From NCBI GenBank assembly GCA_046309815.1, contig JBKCOJ010000014.1, positions 58,530 to 122,529 of the forward strand: a DNA stretch of 64,000 nucleotides, read 5' to 3'. The translations under genes were made by a program, and so were the position numbers. Under the pieces are notes generated by a model. That model was given only the letters and a program-made list of their open reading frames with translations. It was not told the origin of the DNA and made no database searches. This DNA comes from CAITNM01 sp021298215 (GTDB taxonomy: Bacteria; Pseudomonadota; Alphaproteobacteria; Paracaedibacterales; CAITNM01). Below, one piece after another: positions 42,504-50,316 of this stretch (positions within the stretch are counted from its first letter, which is position 1; each line of letters opens with the position of its first letter).

Positions 42504-43415
42504 ATGAAAATTCCAACATTTTTAATTTTTTCTCTTTTTTCTATTTTTATTTTTCCAGTGTCTGTTTTTTCAACAACCAGTTGGACATCTGCGGAAGATG
42601 AAATATTAAGAGTTGCTGTTGCTATACAAGGCGCGAAAAAGTGGTCAACAATTGCTGAGCGATTACCCGCTAAAATTGGTAAGCAATGCAGAGAAAGGTA
42701 TATGAACCACCTTGACCCAACAGTTGATAAATCAGATTTTACAGAAGCAGAAAGAGAGTTGTTATGTAAGATGATAGATCAACATACAAGCACGAAAGAA
42801 GACGGAAAAAAAGAGATTGCCTGGGCGGAAATAGCTAAATCTTTTAGACAATATGACCCGACAACTGGGACTATTGTTAAACGAAGAACTGATCTTTTCC
42901 TCAAAAATCATCGCAATTCGTCAATACATAAAGCAGAGAGAAAAAACAGGACCTGGACTGATTCAAGAAAGAAAAAAAGAGATTCTTCAAGCATTCAGAC
43001 AGATGAAAGCATTACAGACAATGTCCCTTCATCCTTCCTCCCCCTTTTACCAAGTGTTTTTCCTTTAGTAGCATCAACAGACACACGAAACACAGGAACT
43101 GAAGACGATCAGCAAAAGATAAAGAGAGCAAAGATAGAAATCTTAACACAAGAAGACATAACATCTACAGAAGCAGATGAAGAAAAAAATACAGGTGAAG
43201 GCGTAGATATCCTTCATGGACATACACTCTCTTTAGCAAATTACCCTGCTGACGCCCATGATGATCAGTCATATGATTCATTTGGAGAAGAGCTCAGAGG
43301 TCTACTCCTACCAAAATCAGAAAGCACAAATTCGCTATATGGCCTAACACCGATAGAGGATAGGCCTCCAGAATTCCCTAATTTTACTGAAGAAAATTAC
43401 GCAGAAGACATGTAG
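42504..43415 (+). CDS. Secreted R2R3-type Myb DNA-binding protein (candidate nucleomodulin)
   Basis: A 303-aa protein with an N-terminal signal peptide (MKIPTFLIFSLFSIFIFPVSVFS, cleavage near residue 23). Immediately after lies a Myb R2-type repeat (residues about 26-72): W27, W47 and Y66 have the exact W-x19-W-x18-W spacing, with GKQCRERYMNHLDP matching GKQCRERWHNHLNP of c-Myb. An R3-type repeat follows (about 77-143): F79, W107, RRTD and LKNHRNS, with two loop insertions. Residues equivalent to the c-Myb base contacts Lys128, Lys182, Asn183 and Asn186 are kept (K60, K134, N135, N138). Basic clusters (SRKKKRD, IKRAKIE) could be nuclear signals; the rest is acidic and disordered. This is a eukaryote-type domain on an exported protein. 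It lies between groES and an ABC permease gene. Confidence 0.9.
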   Translation: MKIPTFLIFSLFSIFIFPVSVFSTTSWTSAEDEILRVAVAIQGAKKWSTIAERLPAKIGKQCRERYMNHLDPTVDKSDFTEAERELLCKMIDQHTSTKEDGKKEIAWAEIAKSFRQYDPTTGTIVKRRTDLFLKNHRNSSIHKAERKNRTWTDSRKKKRDSSSIQTDESITDNVPSSFLPLLPSVFPLVASTDTRNTGTEDDQQKIKRAKIEILTQEDITSTEADEEKNTGEGVDILHGHTLSLANYPADAHDDQSYDSFGEELRGLLLPKSESTNSLYGLTPIEDRPPEFPNFTEENYAEDM

Positions 43416-43476
43416 ATTTACTAATAATTAACACGCTTTTGAGATACTTGAGGTAGCTCAACCTCAAGATATTGCT

Positions 43477-44655
43477 ATGTATTACATCCCTTTAAAGATG
43501 CTCATGGGTGATAAAGGAAAATACTTAGGAATTATCTTAGGTGTTTCTTTTGCTGCCTTAATTATGACACAACAACCAGGCGTGTTTTTGGGCATCATGT
43601 CTCGTGCTTATAGCTTTGTTTCCGATATAAGCCTACCAGATATTTGGGTAATGGATCCGCATGTAAAGTATATTGATGATGTAAAGCCCTTACCCAGCAC
43701 AAAGCTTTATCAAGTCGCCAGCACAAAGGGGGTAGAATGGGCGGTGCCTTTGTACAAAGGAAGCATTCAAGCGCGGTTACAAAATGGTGTTTTTCAAACG
43801 TGCAACCTTATCGGCATTGATGATGCCACGCTTATTGGTGGCCCAGCCAAAATGCTTGAGGGAAAACTTGAAGATTTACGCCAAAGCAATAGCGTAATTG
43901 TGAGCATTGAGGGCGCTAAAGGTAAACTTGCTGCTCCACCAAAACAAAAAGGCGATGCCCCTACTCCTCTTAAAATTGGAGATACTCTAGAGATTAATGA
44001 TCATTACTGCGTTGTAAGAGGTATTGCCGAAACAACGGCGACTTTTCAATCCATGCCTGTCATTTACACGACATACAGCCGCGCTACAGGATTCACCCCG
44101 CCCCAACGCAACTTGCTGAGTTTTATCTTGGTAAAGGCTGCACCTAACATAGACCCGCACGCCCTGACAAAAGTAATTAACGAAAAAACCGGCCTTGCTG
44201 CCTATACAAAAGCTGCCTATACAAAAGAAGAGTTCAAAGATCTCACGCTCAATTATTATCTGAAATTTACTGGCATGCCGATTAATTTTGGGCTTTCAGT
44301 CTTGCTTGGTTTCTTTGTGGGCGCCGCGATTGCAGGACAAACATTTTATAATTTTACCCAGGAAAATTTACGTTATTTCGGCGTTTTAAAAGCTATGGGA
44401 ACAAGCCAAAAAACGTTAATGCGCATGATTTTACTGCAAGCTTTTACGGTTGGAATTATTGGTTATGGTCTTGGCGCTTGCCTAACCTATTTATTTTATG
44501 CATTTTCGACCTCTCATGCCTTATTAGCTTTTAAGTTTCCTTGGCAATTGATGATTTTCAGTATTATTGGAATCTCTGCTATTTGCGCATTTGCGGCCTT
44601 CTTAAGTATCTATCGTGTCTTCAGACTAGAAGCAGCCATTGTTTTTAAGGGATAA
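43477..44655 (+). CDS. ABC transporter permease, FtsX/MacB/DevC-like
   Basis: A 392-aa permease with an N-terminal membrane segment (YLGIILGVSFAALIMTQQPGVFLGI) and a large periplasmic MacB-type core (about residues 45-255). A C-terminal bundle of three segments (FGLSVLLGFFVGAAIAGQTFYNF; ILLQAFTVGIIGYGLGACLTYLFYAF; LMIFSIIGISAICAFAAFLSIYRVFRLEAAIVFKG) completes the FtsX domain. Such permeases (DevC type) work with an ATPase and usually a membrane-fusion protein. The following ATPase gene is truncated, and no fusion protein precedes it, so this copy is probably orphaned unless an ATPase is supplied elsewhere. Confidence 0.85.
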   Translation: MYYIPLKMLMGDKGKYLGIILGVSFAALIMTQQPGVFLGIMSRAYSFVSDISLPDIWVMDPHVKYIDDVKPLPSTKLYQVASTKGVEWAVPLYKGSIQARLQNGVFQTCNLIGIDDATLIGGPAKMLEGKLEDLRQSNSVIVSIEGAKGKLAAPPKQKGDAPTPLKIGDTLEINDHYCVVRGIAETTATFQSMPVIYTTYSRATGFTPPQRNLLSFILVKAAPNIDPHALTKVINEKTGLAAYTKAAYTKEEFKDLTLNYYLKFTGMPINFGLSVLLGFFVGAAIAGQTFYNFTQENLRYFGVLKAMGTSQKTLMRMILLQAFTVGIIGYGLGACLTYLFYAFSTSHALLAFKFPWQLMIFSIIGISAICAFAAFLSIYRVFRLEAAIVFKG

Positions 44656-44657
44656 AG

Positions 44658-44840
44658 ATGACCGAGAAAAATTTGGCCGTTGTCTGTAAAAAAATTATTA
44701 AAAAATATAGCTTAGGAAAGCAAAGTTTTTTAGCCCTCAATAAAGTTGATTTTGAGGTAAATACCGGCGAATTAATGATTATTGCCGGGCCTTCTGGCAG
44801 TGGGAAACGGTGGCAGTGCCACCGTCCAGTCAATCAATAG
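44658..44840 (+). pseudogene. ABC ATPase truncated right after Walker A
   Basis: The frame starts 2 bp after the permease stop and encodes a normal ABC ATPase N-terminus (AVVCKKIIKKYSLGKQSF, LALNKVDFEVNTGELMIIAGPSGSGK). It then departs at the Walker A lysine into RWQCHRPVNQ and stops, where a real ATPase would read GKTTLL and continue for about 170 residues. The departure coincides with a perfect 19-bp palindrome, and no remainder of the ATPase is found downstream. The gene is inactivated by a deletion or element excision. Confidence 0.88.
44807..44825. repeat. Perfect palindrome at the ABC ATPase breakpoint
   Basis: acggtggca-g-tgccaccgt, 9-bp arms around a single G, spanning exactly the point where the ATPase homology ends. 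It may be a scar of a mobile element or a deletion junction, or may act as a terminator-like hairpin (no T run follows). Confidence 0.7.
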
Positions 44841-45446
44841 ATGTCACACGTATTAATTTTGGGAAGCACGATTATGGAAAAATATACTAAAAAATCTATC
44901 ACTCTCTCATTTTCTGAACAGCAATTTATTGAGTTCTTGTATGGAACAGAGCGTGCTAAAGATTTGATGAAAATAAAAAATGTAAAAGAACAGGATTATT
45001 ATAGAAAAGTTTATAATAATTGGAAAAATGGCAAAAAATATACCTGGAATTGGGGGGCTTGTTTCTTTAATAATTTATGGATGGTCTACCGTGGATTATT
45101 TTTAGGCGTAGTTTTAGAGAATAGTATTTTTATGTTATTGCCTAAAAATACTGTCGTTATCTTATCCGCTATAATGTTTTTTGTTCTCGGATTTTTTGGT
45201 AATACCTTCTTGAAATACTTATTTGAATATCAGTTGAGAAAAAAAGCTAATAAAAAAGTTTGCCATGCACAGTTCGACTCCTTAGCTACTAGTTTGGCGA
45301 TAGTAGCGCTGGTGATGAATTTTTTCTCTCCGGTTCTAAAAGTTTTTATCACACAGACGCACATGGAAATAATCGAACTAACATTTTTTGTAGTAATACC
45401 ATTATTCCTTCACCTGTATTACTACCATATCAAGCAAGCAGGATAA
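44841..45446 (+). CDS. DUF2628 family membrane protein
   Basis: Up to 201 aa, or 190 aa from the ATG at 44874, which has a GGGAAG site upstream and looks the better start. The segment FKNGKKYTWNWGACFFNNLWMVYRGLF-like (seen as YTWNWGACFFNNLWMVYRG) is the DUF2628 signature. It is followed by two or more membrane segments (VVILSAIMFFVLGFFGN; LAIVALVMNFFSPVLKVFI; IIELTFFVVIPLFLHLYYYH). Family members are small inner-membrane proteins of unknown role. It begins just after the ABC ATPase deletion and meets frr tail to tail. Confidence 0.75.
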   Translation: MSHVLILGSTIMEKYTKKSITLSFSEQQFIEFLYGTERAKDLMKIKNVKEQDYYRKVYNNWKNGKKYTWNWGACFFNNLWMVYRGLFLGVVLENSIFMLLPKNTVVILSAIMFFVLGFFGNTFLKYLFEYQLRKKANKKVCHAQFDSLATSLAIVALVMNFFSPVLKVFITQTHMEIIELTFFVVIPLFLHLYYYHIKQAG

Positions 45447-45454
45447 AAAACCGT

Positions 45455-46009
45455 TTAAACGTGCATAATATCTTTTTGTTTTGTAGCAGCCAACGTATCA
45501 ATTTTTTTGATGTGATCATCGGTGATTTTCTGCATTTCCTCTGTTAAGCGACGCTCGTCATCTTCTGAAATTTCTTTATCTTTTTCCGCTTTTTTAATGG
45601 TGTCATTTCCTTCGCGGCGTACGTTGCGTACATGAATTTTTGCTTCTTCCGCATATTTTGATACAAGCTTTGCAAGCTCTTGACGGCGCTCTTCATTAAG
45701 ATCAGGCAAAGCTACACGCACTAATTGCCCGTCAGAAGAAGGGCTTACACCAAGAGATGACTCACGAATAGCTTTCTCGACAGCTTTTACCATTTCTTTA
45801 TCCCAAACCTGCACAACAAGAAGGCGTGGTTCCGGCGCCGTAACAGTACCTACTTGAGAAATAGGCATCAAACTTCCATAAGCATCAACCTTAATCGGAT
45901 CAAGCAAATTAATGGAGGCACGCCCTGCCCGTAATCCTGAAAGTTCTTTTGTAAAGGCATCAATTGCTATTTGCATGCGTTGCGAAAAACTCTCTAAGCG
46001 TACCGTCAT
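45455..46009 (-). CDS. frr: Ribosome recycling factor
   Basis: RRF splits post-termination ribosomes together with EF-G. The 184-aa length is standard. LSGLRAGRASINLLDPIKVDAYGSLMPISQVGTVTAPEPR is the family block at the domain I/II junction, and the C-terminal helix has RNVRREGNDTIKKAEKDKEISEDDERR. TTGAGGAATT precedes the ATG. In most bacteria frr follows pyrH directly; here two secreted genes lie between. A damaged copy of its 5' end lies at 47795-47917. Confidence 0.97.
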   Translation of the reverse strand: MTVRLESFSQRMQIAIDAFTKELSGLRAGRASINLLDPIKVDAYGSLMPISQVGTVTAPEPRLLVVQVWDKEMVKAVEKAIRESSLGVSPSSDGQLVRVALPDLNEERRQELAKLVSKYAEEAKIHVRNVRREGNDTIKKAEKDKEISEDDERRLTEEMQKITDDHIKKIDTLAATKQKDIMHV

Positions 46010-46082
46010 AATTCCTCAAGGTTAAGCGATGAAAACTAATACTGCATATTAAGTTGCGATGAATCTAAAGGCAAGATAATAG

Positions 46083-47663
46083 TTATGTCTGATACAGAAT
46101 ATAAGGGAAGGAAGAGCTCATTAAAGATAAATTTTCTCCTGCGGGATTGTACCCAAAAATGAGAACATTATCTCCGTTTAATACGGTAAACTTATCCAAG
46201 ACAAAATAAACATCACCCCAGGATCTAGATAAAAATAGCACACCATCCTGCTCAAACCATTTCTTCCAATTTCCAAATGTACTGCTTATCTCTGATATCC
46301 CAAAAGCATGCTGAGCATGGCAAGAAGTTAATCGTATTACCCCTAAATGCTTCTTATCTTGCAGAAAACCAAAAACTCCGCTTCTATCCAATAGACTGTC
46401 AATTTTTTCTTTTGATAACTGCTGAATAACCTGAACACTGGCATCAGAAAATCTTTGCACTAGTTTTTTCTGGAGGAGAGAATCTATATCAGAAACAACG
46501 GTCTTCCAGCGAGGTATAGATGCTGAATAACTTAAACGTGGTAATATCGAAACCCCATTAAACTGCTGCCTTTTTGCAATTTCTCTAATTTGAAATATGA
46601 AATGTTCTAGCACTCTATCAGGGTGTAAAAATTGCTCAGCAAATAATCTTCCATTTTCAGCAATTTCTTCAGCTTTTTCAGGATTATCTCTTGCCCAATT
46701 TATTTGAGTTAATAAGTCTGATAGATCAGGCGCAACTGGAATATAATGAACAAATGGTTTTAAAACCGACTCAAAATACATCTCATATGCGCTGGGATTA
46801 AAGCATAAATTCCCTAATAACATTCCCTCTGTTAATCTGCCCCCAAGTATCCAACTTCCTGCCCAACCATCTAAGCATAAATGGTATGCATACTTTGTTT
46901 GATTCTCGATGCTTACAAACGTTCCTGTCGCTATTGTTGATAGAAAACCAAAATACGAGTTTTGCGCTGCAGGCAAATTTACATATTTACAGTCTAATAA
47001 CTCCGGATACATGCAAGAAAGCAGGCAAGCTCTGAACCTTTGCTGCTTTAACGCATCAAAGCCCGAAGGATGAGTGTGGCTTACGCGAGAAAAGGCTATT
47101 TTTGCTTTTTGCTTAAAAGTGAACCCCTTATCTTCCCAAACTTTTCGGGCTCTTTTGCATTCTTCAAATCTACTTCTATATGCTTCCAAATCATCAAAAA
47201 AGCATGGATGGGTCAATATGATATTCTTAGTGTTATCGCCCTTTCTTTTATTTGCTGTAAATACTATGCTTTGTACTGGAGGGCCCACAACATCTGTTGC
47301 TGCCAAATGAAAACTTATGTTGGGAAGAGAAGTAGATCTTCCTATTATCTCTAACCCTCTAATAAATTTATTTCCCCAGCTATACCCATGATCTCCAGGA
47401 AACCAGCTGTTCTCTCCACTGCTTGGGCATAAAAATTTTCCATTTGCTCGATTATCTATAAAATCAACTTTGGCCCACCTATACCTTACTTCTTCTTGAA
47501 TGTTAAAGGAGTCAGGAGAAATTGCATCAAGTTGAGCAATAAATTGGTTGCGCATTACTTCATCTGCATCAATTTCTGGGGTAGCTGCTGCACGTACAAC
47601 TGAAAATAGCGAAATTAAAAAAATTATATACTTTGAGTAAATTACTCTGAATTGCAAAAACAT
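46083..47663 (-). CDS. Secreted CAP10/GT90-family glycosyltransferase-like protein
   Basis: A 526-aa protein with a signal peptide (YIIFLISLFSVVRAAA). Residues about 60-360 match the CAP10 (GT90) family, whose eukaryotic members include the protein O-glucosyltransferase POGLUT1/Rumi and the capsule enzyme Cap10. Seen are RYRWAKVDFIDNRANGKFLC near the N-terminus, and SRVSHTHPSGFDALKQQRFR in the middle. Most diagnostic is the block KYAYHLCLDGWAGSWILGGR (257-276) with LKPFVHYIPVAPDLSDLLTQ and ARDNPEKAEEIAENGRLFAE (301-343). About 165 further residues have no family I recognise. Eukaryotic relatives act in the secretory pathway on host proteins. It lies between frr and a duplication scar, inside what is normally a pyrH-frr operon. 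Confidence 0.85.
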   Translation of the reverse strand: MFLQFRVIYSKYIIFLISLFSVVRAAATPEIDADEVMRNQFIAQLDAISPDSFNIQEEVRYRWAKVDFIDNRANGKFLCPSSGENSWFPGDHGYSWGNKFIRGLEIIGRSTSLPNISFHLAATDVVGPPVQSIVFTANKRKGDNTKNIILTHPCFFDDLEAYRSRFEECKRARKVWEDKGFTFKQKAKIAFSRVSHTHPSGFDALKQQRFRACLLSCMYPELLDCKYVNLPAAQNSYFGFLSTIATGTFVSIENQTKYAYHLCLDGWAGSWILGGRLTEGMLLGNLCFNPSAYEMYFESVLKPFVHYIPVAPDLSDLLTQINWARDNPEKAEEIAENGRLFAEQFLHPDRVLEHFIFQIREIAKRQQFNGVSILPRLSYSASIPRWKTVVSDIDSLLQKKLVQRFSDASVQVIQQLSKEKIDSLLDRSGVFGFLQDKKHLGVIRLTSCHAQHAFGISEISSTFGNWKKWFEQDGVLFLSRSWGDVYFVLDKFTVLNGDNVLIFGYNPAGENLSLMSSSFPYILYQT

Positions 47664-48050
47664 AAATATTTTAAAATAAAATTACAATATTAAGTATTTT
47701 ATATCTATATTATTAAAAATATATTTACTTTTAGGATTTTAAAAAATTTTGAATTTTAATTTTTTATGAGTGAAAATTCATCTTCACCTTGCACGCAATC
47801 ATGAAAGTTTATTTGTCAAAGGCACCAATTACTATTTACATGTGTTGCGAAAAACTCTCTAAGCGTACCGTCATAATTTTTCAAGGTTAAGTGATGCAAA
47901 CTAGCACTGCATATTAATTCCCAAGCTATTCAAAAATAAGAGCAGTTTCTAGCTGAAATTATAAAAAATATTTTAAAATATACTTACCAGATTGAAATTA
48001 TTACCCTTAGCTATTATATAAATAGCATTATAAATTTATAATTAAGAAGC
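47664..48050. other. AT-rich intergenic region containing a duplication scar
   Basis: 387 bp between two divergent secreted genes. About 47664-47765 and 47918-48050 are AT-rich and featureless apart from the promoters they must contain. The middle part is the pyrH/frr remnant listed separately. Confidence 0.8.
47766..47917 (-). pseudogene. Fused remnant of frr 5' end and pyrH 3' end
   Basis: Positions 47795-47917 match 45931-46052 (start of frr, its ribosome site and 43 bp upstream) with scattered substitutions. Positions 47766-47795 match the last codons of pyrH (49595-49624) at 26 of 30. They are joined head to tail at the shared dinucleotide cg near 47794-47795, so reading the minus strand frr codons 1 to about 26 run straight into the pyrH end. 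The ribosome site is spoiled (GAGGAA to GAAAAA). This is the expected junction of a tandem duplication of the pyrH-to-frr interval. Confidence 0.88.
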
Positions 48051-49595
48051 ATGAAAAATATTATTTTGCGTTTCATATGCGCGCTCTCTCTTCTCTGCCC
48101 CATCGCGCAAAGCGCTGCGGTTGAAATAAACATCCTAAATGAGCTAGCACGAGATAGAGCACTAAGCATTATCCATAAATACAAAGTTTTTATGGAAGAT
48201 TATTTTGATTTTAGCATGAAAGAATTAAGAAAAGGTAACGAAGATTATAATTATAATCAAACAGAAATAAATTTTCATATCAGAAGCTTAGAAAAAAAAG
48301 AAAATTTTATTAATAGCCTGCCCACAGACAATAAAAATTTTATAGACAAAATACTTAGAGATTTTTTTAGCAGCAGGTTTAGCATATTGGATTACCGGTA
48401 CGACCTCTTTAAAAGAAGAGAACTAGTTGATGACAAATCAGAACGAATGTCGGAAAAAATAGCTTGCAATACGACGATGTGTCAGTTTTATGACGAACTT
48501 ATTTCAGAGACTTTTCATATTTACATGTCTTTAACCGATTCACATGTTGATATTTTAAGGCTAGTCAGCTTATCTCCAACTTTGTGGCCCTTGCTTAAAG
48601 GAGAAACCAGAGAATTACCTGATCCTGATCATGCTATATACAGCGATTCAACAAGAAGCAAGCTCAGGACTGATTTTGATCTTTATCTATTTCTTACTTA
48701 TGAGAAACCATGCGCAATGATAAGAATACCGATTTATGGTTTAGGTGTTCCAAATGACGAGAAAATGAAAGTAACAACCTCAGTGACACAATATGAAAGA
48801 AGTCTATTTGATAAGAGATACTCATCATATAAAAAAGGAAAAGAAATACAGATCCCAGAATGGGTAACAACACAGCAATGCACTTTGTTAGAACAAGAGA
48901 CCACAAGAAAAGTATCTCATGAAGATGAAAAAGCAATAAGTCCCAGATTTTCAACAGTTATTTTAACTGAAAAAGCAGTTACAGAAGAAATTTCAGAAAA
49001 AAGTGATGTAATTGGAGCCGCCGCTGAAGAAGATATCTTTTTAGGAAATTTAGAGAATGACTATGCTGCAGGAGCTACGCATGAAGAAACCCCCGTTGCT
49101 ATTTGTGACATTTTTCAAGAGGAGGGATTTGACCTACAAGGGAGCATACCTTCTCCTGTTGGGCAGGCCGAAGTTGCACCAAAGATTTTAAAAACATTAA
49201 AAACCAACCCCTATGAGAAGCCATTACCAAGAGGATTAAGAGTTTTTCATCCTCATGAACAAAGTTTTCGTACGAATTTTAAAAGATTAAGCAGTAAACA
49301 TCAGTCAACACTTGAGAAGATAAGGGAAGGAAAAGCAGAGAGCGTATCATATGCTGATTTTTCTTCACTATGGAAAGCTATTAACGGAGAGACTAGCATT
49401 GAAGAATCATCCGGTAGCTCACACAAAGTTTTACATGACGCTTCTGGAAAAAAAGTCACTGGTATCTTTGCCCATAACAAAGGCATGACATACACGAGAA
49501 AAACAATTCCTTATTTGCACGCAGCTATTCAAATGCTGGGGGATAAAAGACTCACGGAAGAGACAATATTTTCTCATGATAGAGTCCCTAGCTAA
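48051..49595 (+). CDS. Large secreted protein with HicA-like C-terminal module
   Basis: A 514-aa protein with a signal peptide (MKNIILRFICALSLLCPIAQSAA). The N-terminal 230 residues are helical and charged, the middle (about 250-370) is Glu-rich and probably disordered. The last 90 residues hold WKAINGETSIEESSGSSHKVLHDASGKKVTGIFAHNKGM-type sequence (SSHK at about 456), which resembles the HicA/YcfA dsRBD-like toxin fold: a short helix, GSH on strand 1, a second strand, and a PH-like turn (FAHNKG). No HicB partner is seen. Similar ends occur at 10.9-11.1 kb and, more weakly, at 53.8 kb. It overlaps the end of pyrH by 8 bp in antisense. Confidence 0.75.
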   Translation: MKNIILRFICALSLLCPIAQSAAVEINILNELARDRALSIIHKYKVFMEDYFDFSMKELRKGNEDYNYNQTEINFHIRSLEKKENFINSLPTDNKNFIDKILRDFFSSRFSILDYRYDLFKRRELVDDKSERMSEKIACNTTMCQFYDELISETFHIYMSLTDSHVDILRLVSLSPTLWPLLKGETRELPDPDHAIYSDSTRSKLRTDFDLYLFLTYEKPCAMIRIPIYGLGVPNDEKMKVTTSVTQYERSLFDKRYSSYKKGKEIQIPEWVTTQQCTLLEQETTRKVSHEDEKAISPRFSTVILTEKAVTEEISEKSDVIGAAAEEDIFLGNLENDYAAGATHEETPVAICDIFQEEGFDLQGSIPSPVGQAEVAPKILKTLKTNPYEKPLPRGLRVFHPHEQSFRTNFKRLSSKHQSTLEKIREGKAESVSYADFSSLWKAINGETSIEESSGSSHKVLHDASGKKVTGIFAHNKGMTYTRKTIPYLHAAIQMLGDKRLTEETIFSHDRVPS

Positions 49596-50313
49596 TGAGT
49601 GTAAACTCACCTTCGCCTTGCACGACTTTTCGAAATCCGTCAGATTCATAAATTGAAAAGACAGCGATGGGAATATGGTTTTCTTGTGCAAGAGCAATAG
49701 CCGTTGCATCCATGACATTAAGTTGCTTTTCACGTACTTCGTTGTATGTAAGCCGAGGCAAGAAGGTAGCGTTACTATTTTTTTTAGGATCACTACAAAA
49801 GACACCTTTTACTTTTGTAGCTTTGAGCATCAAATTGCATCTCATTTCAGCTGCACGTAATGCTGCTGCTGTGTCTGTTGTAAAGTAAGGATTCCCTGTA
49901 CCACCTGTAAAGATAACGACCCTACCCTTTTGCAAATGGTACTCAGCTCGGTGACTGGTGAAAGGCTCACATACAGTATGCATTGGAATAGCAGACATCA
50001 GACGAACAGGGATATTTGCATGTTCTAGTGCATTTTTCAACGCAATGCCGTTAATAACGGTTGCAAGCATTCCCATGGAATCAGCTGCAGCGCGATCAAT
50101 ACCATGCTTTTCCATACCGTGAATACCACGATAGATGTTTCCTCCGCCGATCACTAAGCAAATTTGTGTACCAAATGCCAGCACAGAAGCTACATCTATA
50201 GCCAATTTTCGAAGCATTTCGTGAGAGATGCCATAGGCACCATCTTGATGAGGATCTGGGGATGCAAGAGCTTCCCCAGATAATTTTAGCAAAACCCGAT
50301 TGTAGCCGGGCAT
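49588..50313 (-). CDS. pyrH: UMP kinase PyrH
   Basis: PyrH phosphorylates UMP to UDP. The 241-aa amino-acid-kinase-fold protein shows RVLLKLSGEALASPDPHQDGAYGI, CLVIGGGNIYRG, DRAAADSMGMLATVINGIALKNAL, and the phosphate loop RVVIFTGGTGNPYFTTDTAAALRAAEM. LKATKVKGVFCSDPKKN and LNVMDATAIALAQENHIPIAVF complete the fold. It lies 3 bp after tsf. Its 3' end is overlapped by the convergent secreted gene, which displaced frr. Confidence 0.97.
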   Translation of the reverse strand: MPGYNRVLLKLSGEALASPDPHQDGAYGISHEMLRKLAIDVASVLAFGTQICLVIGGGNIYRGIHGMEKHGIDRAAADSMGMLATVINGIALKNALEHANIPVRLMSAIPMHTVCEPFTSHRAEYHLQKGRVVIFTGGTGNPYFTTDTAAALRAAEMRCNLMLKATKVKGVFCSDPKKNSNATFLPRLTYNEVREKQLNVMDATAIALAQENHIPIAVFSIYESDGFRKVVQGEGEFTLIS

Positions 50314-50316
50314 GGC

